From: Onishia niordana
GTDB lineage: Bacteria; Pseudomonadota; Gammaproteobacteria; Pseudomonadales; Halomonadaceae
Reading direction: 5' to 3'
Assembly (NCBI RefSeq): GCF_004798965.1
Contig: NZ_SDSD01000003.1
Location: 372,001 to 436,000, forward strand
DNA: 64,000 nt
The position numbers and the translations under genes are program-made. The notes beneath the pieces were generated by a model, which was not told where the DNA came from, made no database searches, and was given only the letters and a program-made list of their open reading frames with translations. Positions 1 through 10,328 of this stretch are shown here, piece by piece (position 1 is the stretch's first letter; the number at the start of each line of letters is the position of its first letter).

Positions 1-1392
1 CGTCGTCCCGAGATGATCGATAAACTTCGTCTGCGCTCGCGTATCTCCCATAGCGTTCGTGCTTTCCTAGAAGGTCAGGGGTTCCTGGACATCGAGACGC
101 CGATCCTGACCCGTGCTACACCGGAAGGGGCGCGTGACTATCTGGTACCGAGCCGTACCCATGCGGGCAACTTCTTTGCTCTGCCGCAGTCGCCTCAGTT
201 GTTCAAGCAGCTGCTGATGGTGTCCGGTGTCGATCGCTATTATCAGATTGCTAAGTGTTTCCGTGACGAAGACCTGCGTGCCGATCGTCAGCCGGAATTT
301 ACCCAGATCGACCTCGAGGCGTCTTTCGTCGACGAGGATGACATCATGGCGATCACCGAGACCATGATCCGCCAGCTGTTTCAGGAAGTGCTCGACGTCG
401 AGCTGCCGCTCTTCCCACGCATGCCTTACGCTGAGGCGATGAGCCGTTTCGGCTCCGACAAGCCGGACCTGCGTATCCCGCTGGAACTCACTGATGTCGA
501 CGACCTGATGAAAGACGTCGACTTCAAGGTCTTCTCCGGCCCGGCGCAGGCCGACGATGGTCGCGTGGCGGCGCTTAAGGTGCCTGGCGGCGCCAAGCTG
601 TCGCGTAAGGAGATCGACGAGTACACCAAGTTCGTCGGCATCTACGGTGCTCGTGGCCTGGCATGGATCAAGGTCAACGAACGCGCCAAAGGCATCGAAG
701 GCCTGCAGTCGCCGATCGTCAAATTCATGGACGGCATCATTGAAGCGTTGCTTGACCGGGTCGGTGCTGAAGATGGAGACATCATCTTCTTTGGCGCCGA
801 CAAGGCCCGGATCGTCAACGAAGCCTTGGGCGCGCTTCGCGTCAAGTTGGGCGAAGATCTCGAGCTGTATACCCGTGAATGGGCGCCGCTATGGGTCGTC
901 GATTTCCCCATGTTCGAGGAAGACGGCAACGCTCGCATGCAGGCGCTTCACCACCCGTTTACCGCGCCGTCCTGTGACGTTGAGACATTGCGCGATCGCC
1001 CGGCTGAGGCCCTTTCCAAAGCCTATGACATGGTGCTCAACGGTACCGAGCTGGGTGGTGGTTCGATCCGTATCCACGACCACGCCATGCAGCGTGCGGT
1101 CCTCGATGTGCTGGGTATCAGCGAGGAAGAAGCCGACGAGAAATTCGGCTTCCTGCTTGACGCCCTGCAGTATGGCGCACCGCCCCATGGCGGTCTCGCT
1201 TTCGGCCTCGACCGCCTGGTCATGCTGATGACCGGCGCCAAGACCATCCGCGAGGTCATTGCGTTCCCGAAAACGCAGAGCGCCGCTTGCCTGATGACCG
1301 ATGCCCCCGGTGTCGTCTCCCCAACGCAGCTCAAGGAACTCAATATCCGGCTTCGCCAGAAAGCCAAGCCTGAGGGGGAGCAAGGCGAATAA
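1..1392 (+). CDS. aspS: Aspartate--tRNA ligase, 5'-truncated by window edge
   Basis: Class II aminoacyl-tRNA synthetase that charges tRNA-Asp (possibly also tRNA-Asn) in the cytoplasm. The frame is open from base 1; about 125-130 N-terminal residues (the OB-fold anticodon-binding domain) lie outside the window, judged against a usual length near 590. Visible: the entry segment [15 protein letters not shown], class II motif 2 ([16 protein letters not shown], about nt 260-310), the bacterial GAD-type insertion in the middle, and motif 3 ([10 protein letters not shown], about nt 1190-1218). It heads the conserved aspS-yebC-ruvCAB order. The first ATG, at 13, is internal and not the true start. 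Identification is firm; only the start is missing. Confidence 0.97.
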   Translation, partial: RRPEMIDKLRLRSRISHSVRAFLEGQGFLDIETPILTRATPEGARDYLVPSRTHAGNFFALPQSPQLFKQLLMVSGVDRYYQIAKCFRDEDLRADRQPEFTQIDLEASFVDEDDIMAITETMIRQLFQEVLDVELPLFPRMPYAEAMSRFGSDKPDLRIPLELTDVDDLMKDVDFKVFSGPAQADDGRVAALKVPGGAKLSRKEIDEYTKFVGIYGARGLAWIKVNERAKGIEGLQSPIVKFMDGIIEALLDRVGAEDGDIIFFGADKARIVNEALGALRVKLGEDLELYTREWAPLWVVDFPMFEEDGNARMQALHHPFTAPSCDVETLRDRPAEALSKAYDMVLNGTELGGGSIRIHDHAMQRAVLDVLGISEEEADEKFGFLLDALQYGAPPHGGLAFGLDRLVMLMTGAKTIREVIAFPKTQSAACLMTDAPGVVSPTQLKELNIRLRQKAKPEGEQGE

Positions 1393-1490
1393 GCTAGAGC
1401 GGAGCCTACCGGTGTTGCAGCCTAGCTGATGAACGGGGCTGCACACGGGGCCTGGCTAACTAGCGGGTGTCATCTATACGTCTTTCCGAT

Positions 1491-1516
1491 CCGCCGGCGC
1501 CTTATGGCGCCGGCGG
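1491..1516 (+). promoter_or_regulatory. GC-rich hairpin in the yebC leader
   Basis: A perfect 11-bp inverted repeat (CCGCCGGCGCC, TTAT loop, GGCGCCGGCGG) lies 23 bases before the yebC start and just ahead of its Shine-Dalgarno sequence. No U-run follows directly, although six Ts occur at 1533-1538. It could be an aspS 3' end, an attenuator or an RNA-stabilising stem; the sequence does not decide. Confidence 0.5.
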
Positions 1517-1539
1517 CGCATGAAAAGGAGGGTTTTTTC

Positions 1540-2289
1540 ATGGCCGGACACAGCAAGTGGGCCAATATCAAGCACCGCAAGGCGGCACAGGATGCCAAGC
1601 GTGGCAAGATCTTTTCCAAGCTGATCCGCGAACTGACGGTGGCAGCAAGGCTGGGCGGCAGTGACTCGCACGATAACCCGCGCTTGCGTGCGGCTATCGA
1701 CAAAGCCCTCGCCAATAACATGACCAAAGACACGATTCAGCGGGCCGTTGATCGCGGGGCGGGGAACACCGATGGCGATGCCATGGAGGAGACCGTCTAT
1801 GAGGGATATGGGCCTGACGGGGTAGCGGTGCTCGTCGAATGCATGACCGACAACCGCAATCGTACCGTCTCGGAAGTGCGCCATGCTTTTTCCAAGCATG
1901 GCGGCAACCTGGGGACGACCGGCTCGGTATCGTTCATGTTTCACCACCAGGGGCGTCTTCAGTTCAATGATGGCACCAGCGAGGAAGCACTGATGGAGGC
2001 TACGCTGGAGGCCGGCGCCGAGGATGTGATCAATCATGAAGATGGCACTACCGAAGTCGTCACCCGGCCGGGAGATTTCTGGACGGTAAAAGAAGCACTG
2101 CTTGAGGCCGACCTGACACCGTCCCATAGCGAGATCGGCAAATATCCGGACAACTACTCGCCGATCAATGACGCAGAGGTGGCGCAGAAGGTCATCAAAC
2201 TGGTGGACATGCTCGAGGATCTCGATGATGTGCAGAACGTCTATTCAAACGCCGATTTCGACGAGACAGTCCTCGATGAACTCTACTGA
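1540..2289 (+). CDS. yebC: YebC/TACO1-family protein
   Basis: 249-residue member of the YebC/TACO1 family. Family members have been described as DNA-binding regulators and more recently as ribosome-associated factors that help translation through difficult sequences; which applies here is not shown. The diagnostic N-terminus [13 protein letters not shown] and the following basic helical region are present, and the acidic C-terminal domains give a normal family length. The frame is open back to 1429, but ATG 1540 is chosen because AAGGAGG at about 1524-1530 sits at good spacing and the family signature begins there. Lies between aspS and ruvC, its usual place in gammaproteobacteria. Confidence 0.93.
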   Translation: MAGHSKWANIKHRKAAQDAKRGKIFSKLIRELTVAARLGGSDSHDNPRLRAAIDKALANNMTKDTIQRAVDRGAGNTDGDAMEETVYEGYGPDGVAVLVECMTDNRNRTVSEVRHAFSKHGGNLGTTGSVSFMFHHQGRLQFNDGTSEEALMEATLEAGAEDVINHEDGTTEVVTRPGDFWTVKEALLEADLTPSHSEIGKYPDNYSPINDAEVAQKVIKLVDMLEDLDDVQNVYSNADFDETVLDELY

Positions 2290-2316
2290 AGTGGCCATGC
2301 GGCATACGTTGTTTTC

Positions 2317-2862
2317 ATGCTGATCCTGGGTATTGACCCGGGGTCACGCATCACAGGATATGGCGTGCTGGATGTCACCCACCCGCGGCCGGTTTATGTC
2401 GCCAGTGGCTGTATTCGGCTAAAAGACGATGACCTGGCGCAGCGACTGGCGCAATGCTATGCCGGTATCAGCGAACTTATTGCTGTGCACCGGCCTGGAG
2501 AATTCGCCATTGAACAGGTGTTCATGTCGAACAATGCCGCGTCCGCCCTCAAGCTTGGCCAGGCGCGTGGCGCTGCCATCGTCTGTGCCGCCAATCATGG
2601 CCTCCCGGTCAGTGAATACGGTCCACGCCAGATCAAGCAAGCGGTCACCGGTACCGGTGCTGCCGACAAGACTCAAGTGCAGCACATGGTGACCGCCGTG
2701 CTGGGTCTGTCGGCCACACCGCAGGCGGATGCTGCCGATGCCTTGGCTATTGCGCTGACCCATGCCCATGCGCGATTGGGCCTGGTGAATCAAGGTGCCT
2801 TTGGGGGACGTACTGGTCGTCAGGGCCGAGGCAAGGGCTGGCGAGATTATCGGCCCGAATGA
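2317..2862 (+). CDS. ruvC: Crossover junction endodeoxyribonuclease RuvC
   Basis: Dimeric endonuclease that resolves Holliday junctions delivered by RuvAB. 181 residues, slightly longer than the usual 173. All four acidic metal-binding catalytic residues sit at their canonical positions: D7 (LGIDPGS), E66 (AIEQVFM), D138 and D141 ([10 protein letters not shown]). The C-terminal extension is basic and Gly/Arg-rich ([13 protein letters not shown]), possibly adding DNA affinity. Starts 27 bases after yebC and is followed by ruvA after a 218-bp spacer that holds a tandem repeat. Confidence 0.96.
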   Translation: MLILGIDPGSRITGYGVLDVTHPRPVYVASGCIRLKDDDLAQRLAQCYAGISELIAVHRPGEFAIEQVFMSNNAASALKLGQARGAAIVCAANHGLPVSEYGPRQIKQAVTGTGAADKTQVQHMVTAVLGLSATPQADAADALAIALTHAHARLGLVNQGAFGGRTGRQGRGKGWRDYRPE

Positions 2863-2996
2863 CTTGCTCATGAAGAATCCAGAGCGATAACGTCGGCATA
2901 CCAGCCGGATATCAAGCGACTTGATGGCTTTTCATATTATGAAACGCTGTTTGGATACGCTGGTCAGCCTATAAGGCGATCAGTATAGTGGCTCAG

Positions 2997-3068
2997 TACT
3001 TTCTCAAGTACTTTCTCAAGTGCTTTCTCAAGAACTCTCTCAAGTGCTTTCTCAAGCATTCTCTCAAG
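2997..3068 (+). repeat. Six tandem 12-bp repeats upstream of ruvA
   Basis: Six contiguous 12-mers (2997, 3009, 3021, 3033, 3045, 3057) with consensus TRCTTTCTCAAG; CTCAAG ends every copy. In the ruvA frame they would encode a four-residue period ([24 protein letters not shown]) with no stop codon, reachable from GTG 2988. The array ends 12 bases before the ruvA ATG. The rest of the spacer (2863-2996) shows no gene. Confidence 0.95.
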
Positions 3069-3080
3069 GATCGTGACGGC

Positions 3081-3695
3081 ATGATTGGACGCCTGCGTGG
3101 CACCCTATTGGAGAAACAGCCACCCTGGCTGGTTGTAGATGTGGGGGGAGTCGGCTATGAGCTTGAAGCCTCCATGACGACCATATTGGCTCTCCCTGGT
3201 GTCGGTGAAACGATACAGTTGCACACTCACCTGACCGTACGCGAGGATGCCCACCTGTTATTTGGCTTCGCCCGAGAGCAGGAGAGGGCGCTGTTTCGCG
3301 CCCTGATCAAGGTCAACGGAGTGGGGCCCAAATTGGCCCTCGCCATCCTCTCTGGCATGGACGAAGATCAGTTCATTCGCTGCGTGATGGATGATGACGT
3401 TAAGGCGCTTACCCGTTTACCGGGCGTTGGCAAGAAAACCGCCGAACGACTGGTTATCGAGATGCGAGATCGCTTTCCGCATTGGACTCAGCCATCTGAA
3501 GGTGACCTTGAGGGCCTTGAACAAGCAGCTGGCGGGGGCGAGAAGGCAAACGACGCCCGTGCCGATGCCGAAGCAGCCTTGGTATCCCTGGGCTACAAGC
3601 CGACCGAAGCGACCAAGATGATCTCGGCCCAAGACGCGGGCCTGTCGACCGAGGCCCTGATCAAGGGAGCCTTGGCCCGGAAGTTGGCGGGGTGA
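3081..3695 (+). CDS. ruvA: Holliday junction branch-migration protein RuvA
   Basis: DNA-binding subunit that holds the four-way junction and recruits the RuvB motors. 204 residues: N-terminal OB-fold ([23 protein letters not shown]), two helix-hairpin-helix motifs ([13 protein letters not shown] and [19 protein letters not shown]), a flexible linker and the C-terminal RuvB-contact domain. The start is ATG 3081, matching the family N-terminus; AAGGA at 3066-3070 is a plausible ribosome-binding site formed by the last repeat unit. The frame stays open 31 codons further upstream through the tandem repeats, so an extended form from GTG 2988 is possible but lacks family support. Confidence 0.95.
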   Translation: MIGRLRGTLLEKQPPWLVVDVGGVGYELEASMTTILALPGVGETIQLHTHLTVREDAHLLFGFAREQERALFRALIKVNGVGPKLALAILSGMDEDQFIRCVMDDDVKALTRLPGVGKKTAERLVIEMRDRFPHWTQPSEGDLEGLEQAAGGGEKANDARADAEAALVSLGYKPTEATKMISAQDAGLSTEALIKGALARKLAG

Positions 3696-3775
3696 GGATT
3701 CATGATCCATGGCAACAGTGAGCGCATGCGCCTTCAGGCAGTTCCCGCACAGTATCCTCAGGCTTTGGGGCATCT

Positions 3776-4837
3776 ATGATTGATAGTGACCGTCTTATTG
3801 CCGCCCAACCTCGAGAAGGTGATGCACCGATCGATCACGCTATTCGCCCTCAGCGGCTAGCTGACTATATCGGTCAACCCGCGGTGCGTGAGCAACTAGA
3901 TATCTTCATCAGCGCTGCCCGTGGCCGTGGCGAGAGTCTCGACCATACGCTGGTATTTGGCCCCCCGGGGCTTGGCAAGACCACCTTGGCCAACATCATT
4001 GCTCACGAGATGGATGTCGATATCAAGTCCACCTCGGGGCCAGTACTCGAGCGAGCCGGCGACCTGGCAGCCATGCTGACGAACCTGCAGCCGGGTGATG
4101 TGCTATTCATCGATGAAATCCATCGCCTGTCTCCAGCGGTTGAGGAAGTCCTTTACCCGGCGATGGAAGACTTTCAGCTTGATATTGTGATCGGTGAAGG
4201 GCCTGCCGCCCGCTCCATAAAACTTGATCTGCCACGATTTACGCTGGTCGGCGCAACGACTCGGGCGGGGCTTCTTACCTCGCCGTTGCGTGATCGTTTT
4301 GGCATCGTTCAGCGCCTTGAATTCTATAGCCTTTCGGAGCTCACCGAGATCGTCACTCGGTCGGCGGGCCTTCTGGGAGTCGATACGGATCAGGCAGGAG
4401 CCGCCGAGATTGCTCGCAGGGCCCGGGGCACTCCCCGTATCGCCAATCGCTTGCTAAGGCGTGTGCGTGACTACAGCGAAGTGCGAGGAAGTGGCGCACT
4501 GGAAGTTGAGATCGCTGATCAAGCGTTAAATTTGCTGAATGTTGATTCCCACGGTCTCGACCACATGGACCGCCGTCTGCTGTTGGCCATGATCGAAAAG
4601 TTTGAAGGGGGGCCTGTGGGAGTCGACAGTCTCGCCGCGGCAATCAGTGAGGAGCGCGACACGATTGAAGACGTCATCGAACCCTACCTGATCCAGCAAG
4701 GCTTTATGATGCGCACCGCTCGTGGCCGTGTGGTGACCCGTCAAGCCTACCTGCATTTCGGGCTGAGCCGGGATGAGGACATGGCGTCGACTGAGTCCGC
4801 CCCTGGACTTTCTAGCGGGTATAAGGATAACGCATGA
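3776..4837 (+). CDS. ruvB: Holliday junction helicase motor RuvB
   Basis: AAA+ hexameric motor that drives branch migration with RuvA. 353 residues, with Walker A GPPGLGKT at 62-69, Walker B FIDEIH at 112-116, the sensor segment GATTRAGLL, and the C-terminal winged helix ([17 protein letters not shown]). An 80-bp spacer separates it from ruvA. Its last four bases overlap the ybgC start (ATGA), suggesting translational coupling between the repair genes and the Tol-Pal genes. Confidence 0.97.
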   Translation: MIDSDRLIAAQPREGDAPIDHAIRPQRLADYIGQPAVREQLDIFISAARGRGESLDHTLVFGPPGLGKTTLANIIAHEMDVDIKSTSGPVLERAGDLAAMLTNLQPGDVLFIDEIHRLSPAVEEVLYPAMEDFQLDIVIGEGPAARSIKLDLPRFTLVGATTRAGLLTSPLRDRFGIVQRLEFYSLSELTEIVTRSAGLLGVDTDQAGAAEIARRARGTPRIANRLLRRVRDYSEVRGSGALEVEIADQALNLLNVDSHGLDHMDRRLLLAMIEKFEGGPVGVDSLAAAISEERDTIEDVIEPYLIQQGFMMRTARGRVVTRQAYLHFGLSRDEDMASTESAPGLSSGYKDNA

Positions 4838-5229
4838 GCGCTTTCCAGCATCCGGTTACCGTCTATATAGAAGATACCGATGCCGGTGGCATCGTCTACT
4901 ACGTGAATTATCTCAAGTTCATGGAGCGGGCCCGTAGCGAGTGGCTTAAACAACTGGGTATCACCCAGAGCGCACTTCTCGACGAGGGCATTCAACTGGT
5001 CGTTCACCGCCTGGAATGCCGCTATGCCAAGCCTGCTCGCCTTGATGATGAGCTCAGCGTAAGTGCCCAGATCGAGGATCATAGTGCCTGTCGCCTGACG
5101 TTCCTCCAGGATGTACGACATCAAGGTGAACCCCTTTGCCATGCAACGGTCGATATCGCCTGCCTGGATGCGGCTAGCTTCAAGCCCAGACGCTGGCCTA
5201 GTGCTCTGAGAGAGGCGCTGTCAGCCTGA
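4834..5229 (+). CDS. ybgC: Acyl-CoA thioesterase YbgC, Tol-Pal associated
   Basis: Hotdog-fold (4HBT) thioesterase that usually heads Tol-Pal operons; homologues hydrolyse acyl-CoA or acyl-ACP in the cytoplasm and have been linked to phospholipid metabolism. 131 residues. The segment [26 protein letters not shown] (positions 13-38, shown here only as the family hallmark) carries the expected catalytic Asp16. Overlaps ruvB by four bases; tolQ follows after 88 bases. Confidence 0.93.
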   Translation: MSAFQHPVTVYIEDTDAGGIVYYVNYLKFMERARSEWLKQLGITQSALLDEGIQLVVHRLECRYAKPARLDDELSVSAQIEDHSACRLTFLQDVRHQGEPLCHATVDIACLDAASFKPRRWPSALREALSA

Positions 5230-5317
5230 AACATGCTTCGCCGGCCTGGCGCTAAATTGTCGCTGACAAGGCCCGAGGTTTTCGTGTGACGAACCCCTTT
5301 GATAAGTGAGGATTTCC

Positions 5318-6007
5318 GTGAACGACTCCATGTCCATTCCACATCTGATCCTGAACGCCAGTGGCGTGGTGCAGTTTGTGATGCTGCTGTTGGCCATCGC
5401 TTCGGTGCTGTCCTGGGTAGTGATCTTTCAGCGCAGCTTCGTATTACGCCGTGCTCAGCGAGCGCATAAGCAATTTGAAGAGCGTTTCTGGTCCGGCATC
5501 GACCTGAACGAGCTGTACCGCGAGACACCCGCGGAACAGGAGACTCAAGGGGCGGAGCATATCTTTCGTTCGGGCTTTCGCGAATTCAATCGTCTCTTGC
5601 CAAAGACTCGCAATTCTCAAGCCATCCTTGAAGGCGTCCAACGTTCGATGCGGGTCGCCTGGTCACGGGAAGAGGAACGCCTCAACCACCACCTTATCTT
5701 TCTGGCGACCGTCGCTTCTGCCAGCCCGTATATCGGCTTGTTCGGCACCGTATGGGGCATCATGGGCTCTTTCCAGAGTTTGTCGATGACTCAGCAGGCA
5801 ACACTGGCAACCGTCGCGCCCTGGATTGCTGAGGCACTGATTGCAACGGCGATGGGCCTTTTTGCGGCAATTCCGGCGGTCATCTTCTATAACCGCCTGT
5901 CTTCCTCGTCCAGTAAACTACTCGGCAAGTACGAAGATTTTGCTGAAGAGTTTCATTCGATTCTGCACCGCAACCTTCAGGGTCGTGGTGATCAGGATGC
6001 GGCCTGA
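5318..6007 (+). CDS. tolQ: Tol-Pal system proton channel subunit TolQ
   Basis: Inner-membrane MotA/ExbB-family subunit that forms with TolR the proton-driven stator energising TolA. With GTG 5318 as start the protein has 229 residues, essentially the family length of 230. That GTG is preceded at five bases by GTGAGGA (5306-5312), better placed than any other start; ATG 5330 is the main alternative. Three membrane segments are visible at about 16-37, 128-150 and 165-190, with a cytoplasmic domain between the first two. tolR starts 12 bases downstream. Confidence 0.94.
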   Translation: MNDSMSIPHLILNASGVVQFVMLLLAIASVLSWVVIFQRSFVLRRAQRAHKQFEERFWSGIDLNELYRETPAEQETQGAEHIFRSGFREFNRLLPKTRNSQAILEGVQRSMRVAWSREEERLNHHLIFLATVASASPYIGLFGTVWGIMGSFQSLSMTQQATLATVAPWIAEALIATAMGLFAAIPAVIFYNRLSSSSSKLLGKYEDFAEEFHSILHRNLQGRGDQDAA

Positions 6008-6019
6008 AGGAGCATTGCC

Positions 6020-6463
6020 ATGATGCATGGTCCATTCCACCGCGGTGGTCACAGCAAGCCGATGGGTGAGATCAATGTCGTGCCCTTCATCGACGTGATG
6101 CTGGTGTTGTTGGTGATTTTCATGATCACTGCACCCATGATGACGCAAGGCGTTCAGGTCGAACTGCCGAAGACGGCTTCCGAACCGATTGAAGATATGC
6201 AGGACCGCGAGCCTGTCGTTGTCTCCGTTGATCGCGAGGGGAGCTACTTCATTTCCGTCGGGGATGATAAAACAGCCACTAGCCTTGATGACATCTCCGA
6301 CAAGGTGATCGCTATTCTTAATCGGCGCCCCGAGACGCCTGTTTTGGTCCGAGGAGATCGCAATGTGCCTTACGGTCAGGTTATTACCCTGATGAGCACA
6401 CTACAGGTAGCCGGAGTGAGTGATGTGGGTCTGATTTCCGAACCGCCGAGCGCTGACAACTAA
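6020..6463 (+). CDS. tolR: Tol-Pal system protein TolR
   Basis: 147-residue ExbD/TolR-family protein with one N-terminal membrane helix and a periplasmic domain that contacts peptidoglycan. The membrane helix carries the proton-conducting aspartate Asp25 (VVPFIDVMLVLLVIF), aligned with Asp23 of the E. coli protein. AGGAGC precedes the ATG. Part of the tolQRAB-pal-cpoB unit, nine bases before tolA. Confidence 0.95.
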   Translation: MMHGPFHRGGHSKPMGEINVVPFIDVMLVLLVIFMITAPMMTQGVQVELPKTASEPIEDMQDREPVVVSVDREGSYFISVGDDKTATSLDDISDKVIAILNRRPETPVLVRGDRNVPYGQVITLMSTLQVAGVSDVGLISEPPSADN

Positions 6464-6472
6464 GGAGCACGC

Positions 6473-7600
6473 ATGGCCAGACATGACTCCCGCGTAGGTT
6501 ATGGCCTACCGGTGGTACTGGCGCTTGCCCTGCACGTCGGGGTCGTCGTGATCAATGTGCTGGAATTTCCCGGAAGCGAAGAGGCGCCGACGTCGGCGTC
6601 TGTCGTACAGGCCACGTTGGTCAGCACCGAAACCGCGACGGATCAAGCTCAGCGTGCCGAGGCCGCCAAGGCCCGTGCCGCGAAGCGCCAGGCAGAGGAA
6701 GAGGCCGCGGCAGCAGAGCGACAACGTCAGCAGGAAGCCGAAGAGGCTGCTGCTGAGCAGGCAGCACAGCAGGAGGCTGAACGGGAAGCAGAGCAGGAAG
6801 CTGCACAGAAGGCCGCCGAACAGGCACGTCGTGAAGCGGAAGCCGATGCGCAGCGCCGTGCCGAAGAAGCCGCTTCCGCGGAGGCTCGTCGACAGCAGGA
6901 AGAGCAGGCACGCCAAGAGGCAGAAGCCGAACGACAGCGGAAGGCCGAGGCCGAGCGCCAGCGTCAAGCTGAGGCGCAACGCCAAGCAGAAGCTGAGGCA
7001 CAGGCCAAGCGTGAACAAGAGGCGCGTCAGCAAGCAGAGGCCGAGGCTGAACAAAAACGCCAGGAAGAGGCGCGCCAACAAGCACAAGCTGAAGCCGAAC
7101 GAAAGCGGCAAGAAGAAGCCCGTAAGCAAGCTGAGGCGGAGGCTGAGCGCAAACGCCAAGAGGAGGCACGCAAGCAGGCAGAAGCCGAGGCCGAGCGCAA
7201 AAGGCGTGAAGAGGCCGCTAGACGTGCTGCCGAAGCGGCAAGTAGCAGTCTGGACAGCGCCATTGCCGGCGAGGAAGAATCCATTGCCAATGCGCGTCAG
7301 GCCGAGCAGGCTAGCAATAGCTTTCAGAACCTAGTGCGCAATGCGGTTGAGCAGGCATGGATTGTTCCGCCCAATCCGACGTCAGGCGTTGAAGCGCTGG
7401 TGCGCCTGACACTGCTGCCGACGGGTGAGCTGGTTAATACACAGCTTGTCCAGAGCAGTGGCGATGCGGCCTTCGATCGCTCGGTATTGCAGGCGGTGAG
7501 GCGTGCGGCGCCCTTCCGTGAGATGCAAGATCTGCCGCCTGCGGCCCAGCGCGACTTTCGCGAATTTAACTTGAGATTCAGACCCGGAGATGTGCGCTGA
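6473..7600 (+). CDS. tolA: Cell-envelope integrity protein TolA
   Basis: Links the inner-membrane TolQR motor to outer-membrane Pal through TolB and is needed for envelope constriction at division. 375 residues: N-terminal membrane anchor at about 9-31, a long Ala/Glu/Gln/Arg-rich helical rod (about 50-260) and a compact C-terminal domain III (about 275-375, ending [13 protein letters not shown]). The rod contains four near-identical 16-residue units. Its stop overlaps the tolB ATG by one base. Low-complexity coding makes spurious long frames on both strands here. Confidence 0.95.
   Translation: MARHDSRVGYGLPVVLALALHVGVVVINVLEFPGSEEAPTSASVVQATLVSTETATDQAQRAEAAKARAAKRQAEEEAAAAERQRQQEAEEAAAEQAAQQEAEREAEQEAAQKAAEQARREAEADAQRRAEEAASAEARRQQEEQARQEAEAERQRKAEAERQRQAEAQRQAEAEAQAKREQEARQQAEAEAEQKRQEEARQQAQAEAERKRQEEARKQAEAEAERKRQEEARKQAEAEAERKRREEAARRAAEAASSSLDSAIAGEEESIANARQAEQASNSFQNLVRNAVEQAWIVPPNPTSGVEALVRLTLLPTGELVNTQLVQSSGDAAFDRSVLQAVRRAAPFREMQDLPPAAQRDFREFNLRFRPGDVR
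7019..7210 (+). repeat. Four 48-bp repeats coding the TolA helical rod
   Basis: In the tolA frame four 16-residue units follow each other from residue 183, of the type [16 protein letters not shown], at 7019, 7067, 7115 and 7163. Protein identity is higher than DNA identity because synonymous codons vary, so the array is old or under protein-level selection rather than freshly duplicated. Confidence 0.9.
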
Positions 7601-8883
7601 TGAAACGTTATATGAGCTTGTGGTGCGGCATGCTGCTGCTACTGATGGGTAGCCTTGCCCATGCTGACCTTACCATCGAGATCACTCAGGGAAGTGATAG
7701 AGCAACCCCGATTGCCGTGGTGCCCTTTGCTGAGCAGGGGGCCCAGCTGCCTACCGATATCGCCAGGGTGATTGCGAATGATCTGGAGCGCAGCGGCCAG
7801 TTCAAGCCGTTGAGTCGTGGCGACCTGATCGCCTCGCCGAGTGCCAGTAGCGAGGTCAACTATGGCGATTGGCGGAAAGTGGATGCCGATTATCTGGTGG
7901 TCGGCAAGGTCAATACCGATGGCAGCATTCAGTATGAACTGATGGATGTCTACGGCCAGGAGCGCATGCTCGGCAAGGTTATTACCCCTGCTGGACCTGA
8001 TCAGTCACGAGCGGCCGCGCATCGCATCAGTGATGAAATCTTCGAAGCCATAACGGGTATTCGCGGTGCTTTTTCGACCCAGATCGCCTACATCACGTCT
8101 CAGGGCGTCGGAGAAGATATTCAGTATGCTCTCCAGGTGGCGGATGCTGATGGCCATAACAGCCAACAGATCTTGTCGTCTGATGAACCTATTTTGTCTC
8201 CGGCATGGTCGCCGGATGGCCAGAAACTTGCTTATGTGTCATTTGAAACTGGGCGACCGGCCATTTACATACAGAATGTAGCGACGAGTCAGCGCGTTCG
8301 GGCCAGTTCCTTTTCTGGTATCAACGGAGCCCCGGCCTGGTCGCCAGACGGGCGTAAGCTGGCGATGTCGCTTTCCAAGGATGGCCAGCCGGAGATCTAC
8401 GTGATGGACATCGGTGCGCGCAGCTTCGAACGCCTGACGCGCAGCGATGCCATCGATACCGAACCCAGCTGGTCCCCGGATGGTGAGAGCCTAGTCTTCA
8501 CCTCTGACCGCAGCGGAGGCCCTCAGCTTTATCGCTTTGATCTTGCGAGCGGAGAAGCCAAGCGCCTGACGTTTACGGGTAACTACAATTCTCGCGGTCG
8601 TTATGCTCCGGATGGCGAGAACCTGTTCATGATTCATCGCGGTAGCCAGGGATTCCAGGTGGCCAAACAGGATCTGGATACGGGGCGATTGGTGACGTTG
8701 ACCGATTCACGAGCCGATGAGTCACCCAGTGTTGCTCCCAATGGCACCATGGTAATTTTCGCTACTCAACAGGGCGGCAGAGGGGTTCTCTCGGCGGTCT
8801 CTGCGGACGGCAATGCATCCTTTCGGCTACCTGCTGCCCAGGGAGACGTTCGGGAGCCCGCCTGGTCCCCGTTTCTGAATTAA
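7600..8883 (+). CDS. tolB: Tol-Pal system beta-propeller protein TolB
   Basis: Periplasmic protein that binds Pal and TolA. 427 residues with a cleavable signal peptide ([22 protein letters not shown], about 22 residues), an N-terminal alpha/beta domain, then a six-bladed propeller recognisable by repeated [16 protein letters not shown] strands at about 200-420. Starts on the last base of tolA (TGATG), so the two are translationally coupled. A 54-bp spacer separates it from pal. Confidence 0.96.
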   Translation: MKRYMSLWCGMLLLLMGSLAHADLTIEITQGSDRATPIAVVPFAEQGAQLPTDIARVIANDLERSGQFKPLSRGDLIASPSASSEVNYGDWRKVDADYLVVGKVNTDGSIQYELMDVYGQERMLGKVITPAGPDQSRAAAHRISDEIFEAITGIRGAFSTQIAYITSQGVGEDIQYALQVADADGHNSQQILSSDEPILSPAWSPDGQKLAYVSFETGRPAIYIQNVATSQRVRASSFSGINGAPAWSPDGRKLAMSLSKDGQPEIYVMDIGARSFERLTRSDAIDTEPSWSPDGESLVFTSDRSGGPQLYRFDLASGEAKRLTFTGNYNSRGRYAPDGENLFMIHRGSQGFQVAKQDLDTGRLVTLTDSRADESPSVAPNGTMVIFATQQGGRGVLSAVSADGNASFRLPAAQGDVREPAWSPFLN

Positions 8884-8937
8884 ACCATCAACTCGTTAAC
8901 TTCCCGCCAGTCACTGGCATCTTTCAAGGAGTCGAAC

Positions 8938-9483
8938 ATGCACGTAACCCCCTATGCCAAGCACCTCGCTGTAGCCCTTTCACTGGTCGTCATGGCTGGT
9001 TGTTCCAGCACCGGCGGTACCCAGGATGGTTCCATGGCGGGCAGTAATGGCGCCGGCAGTGCCGGCATGAATGGTGGTTCCTCCAGTCAGGGTATGAGCA
9101 CCGGACAAATGGGGTCCGATAGCATGGGCAAGCGGGATGGCCAGCAGGATGGTATCCCCGAGGTTCGTACGATCTATTTTGATTATGACCGCGATACCAT
9201 TCGCAGTGAGTTCGAGCCAGTCATGACCGCTCACGCCCAATTCTTGAAGTCTAATCCCAATGCCTCCGTGGTGCTTCAGGGACATACGGATGAGCGCGGA
9301 ACCCGTGAATACAACCTTGCCCTCGGGGAGCGTCGCGCCAATTCGGTCCAGCGCTACCTGACTGTCCAGGGTGTATCCCCGTCGCAGCTCGAGGTGGTGA
9401 GCTATGGTGAAGAACGTCCGGCCGTGCGGGGTACTAGCGAAGACAGCTATGCTCAGAATCGTCGCGTAGTCTTTGACTACTGA
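8938..9483 (+). CDS. pal: Peptidoglycan-associated lipoprotein Pal
   Basis: Outer-membrane lipoprotein that binds peptidoglycan and TolB. 181 residues: lipobox VMAGC with lipidated Cys22, a Gly/Ser/Met-rich linker (about 23-65), and a C-terminal OmpA-like domain with FDYDRDTI and LQGHTDERGTREYNLALGERR, the peptidoglycan-binding signature. AAGGAG precedes the ATG. cpoB follows after 36 bases. Confidence 0.96.
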   Translation: MHVTPYAKHLAVALSLVVMAGCSSTGGTQDGSMAGSNGAGSAGMNGGSSSQGMSTGQMGSDSMGKRDGQQDGIPEVRTIYFDYDRDTIRSEFEPVMTAHAQFLKSNPNASVVLQGHTDERGTREYNLALGERRANSVQRYLTVQGVSPSQLEVVSYGEERPAVRGTSEDSYAQNRRVVFDY

Positions 9484-9519
9484 GTCGATACTGATCGCCT
9501 GTTGCAGATGGAGTGATAC

Positions 9520-10302
9520 ATGAAAGATGGTCTGTCGAGATCAACACTGACGACCCTTGGCGCCGGGCTTTGCCTGGCGCTGCCGCCGTTGGTGAGTGCC
9601 GCACCGGTAGTCGAAGATCTCTCGCAAGGCTCCGGCAACTTCTATCAACGCGCTGAAGTGCGCGAGGAGTCCAGTGGCAACTTGGTATTGTTCAACCAGG
9701 TGCAGGAGAATCAAGATGAAATTAAACGTCTGCGGGGGCAGATCGAAGAGCTGCGCTACCAGCTAGAGCAGCAAAATAAGATGGCGCAAGAGCGCTATCT
9801 GCAACTTGAGAAGCAGATTGAGTCGAATACTGGATCGGGGGGAGTTGATCCCGCCGGCGCAATGGGCGAAGGCGTTGGCCAGCAAGAGGGCGGAGCATCG
9901 GCCGGCAGCGAGGCGACGACCAGCAGCGACGCTCGCTCCGCTTATCAGGCGGCTTTCTCAAAGGTCCAGGCGCGGGAGTTTCCCGCTGCCATCAGCGCGT
10001 TTGAGTCCTTTGTCGCCGACTATCCAGATTCCGGCCTAACCGCGAATGGCCACTATTGGCTGGGTGAGTTGTATTCTGCTCAGACGGAACTCGACAAGGC
10101 GTCGGCGGCTTTCGAACGAGTCATTCAGGACTTTCCACAAAGCACCAAGATGCCGGATGCCCTCTATAAGCTGGGACTGCTAAGGGCGCGCCAAGGCAAG
10201 CCTGATGAAAGCCGCGCACTACTTGAACGGGTGGGCGAGGAGTTCCCGGATAGCAGTGCAGCAGGACTTGCCAGCGATTTCCTTAACCGGTCTGCTGAGT
10301 GA
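9520..10302 (+). CDS. cpoB: Cell division coordinator CpoB (YbgF)
   Basis: Periplasmic protein that couples peptidoglycan synthesis with Tol-Pal-driven outer-membrane constriction. 260 residues: signal peptide of about 27 residues, a trimerising coiled coil at about 60-95 (QENQDEIKRLRGQIEELRYQ), a Gly/Ser/Ala linker and C-terminal TPR repeats at about 140-255 (AYQAAFSKVQAREFPAAISAF and following). Last gene of the Tol-Pal set. Confidence 0.93.
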   Translation: MKDGLSRSTLTTLGAGLCLALPPLVSAAPVVEDLSQGSGNFYQRAEVREESSGNLVLFNQVQENQDEIKRLRGQIEELRYQLEQQNKMAQERYLQLEKQIESNTGSGGVDPAGAMGEGVGQQEGGASAGSEATTSSDARSAYQAAFSKVQAREFPAAISAFESFVADYPDSGLTANGHYWLGELYSAQTELDKASAAFERVIQDFPQSTKMPDALYKLGLLRARQGKPDESRALLERVGEEFPDSSAAGLASDFLNRSAE

Positions 10303-10328
10303 GTCTCTAGGTCACCCAAGGAGCATCA

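Noticed and set aside
2997..3068. Possible CRISPR array
   Set aside because: Units are 12 bp and directly contiguous with no spacers, so it is a simple tandem repeat.
6506..7334. Several long frames on both strands within tolA
   Set aside because: They result from the repetitive Ala/Glu/Gln/Arg codons of the TolA rod; the tolA frame alone gives a known protein.
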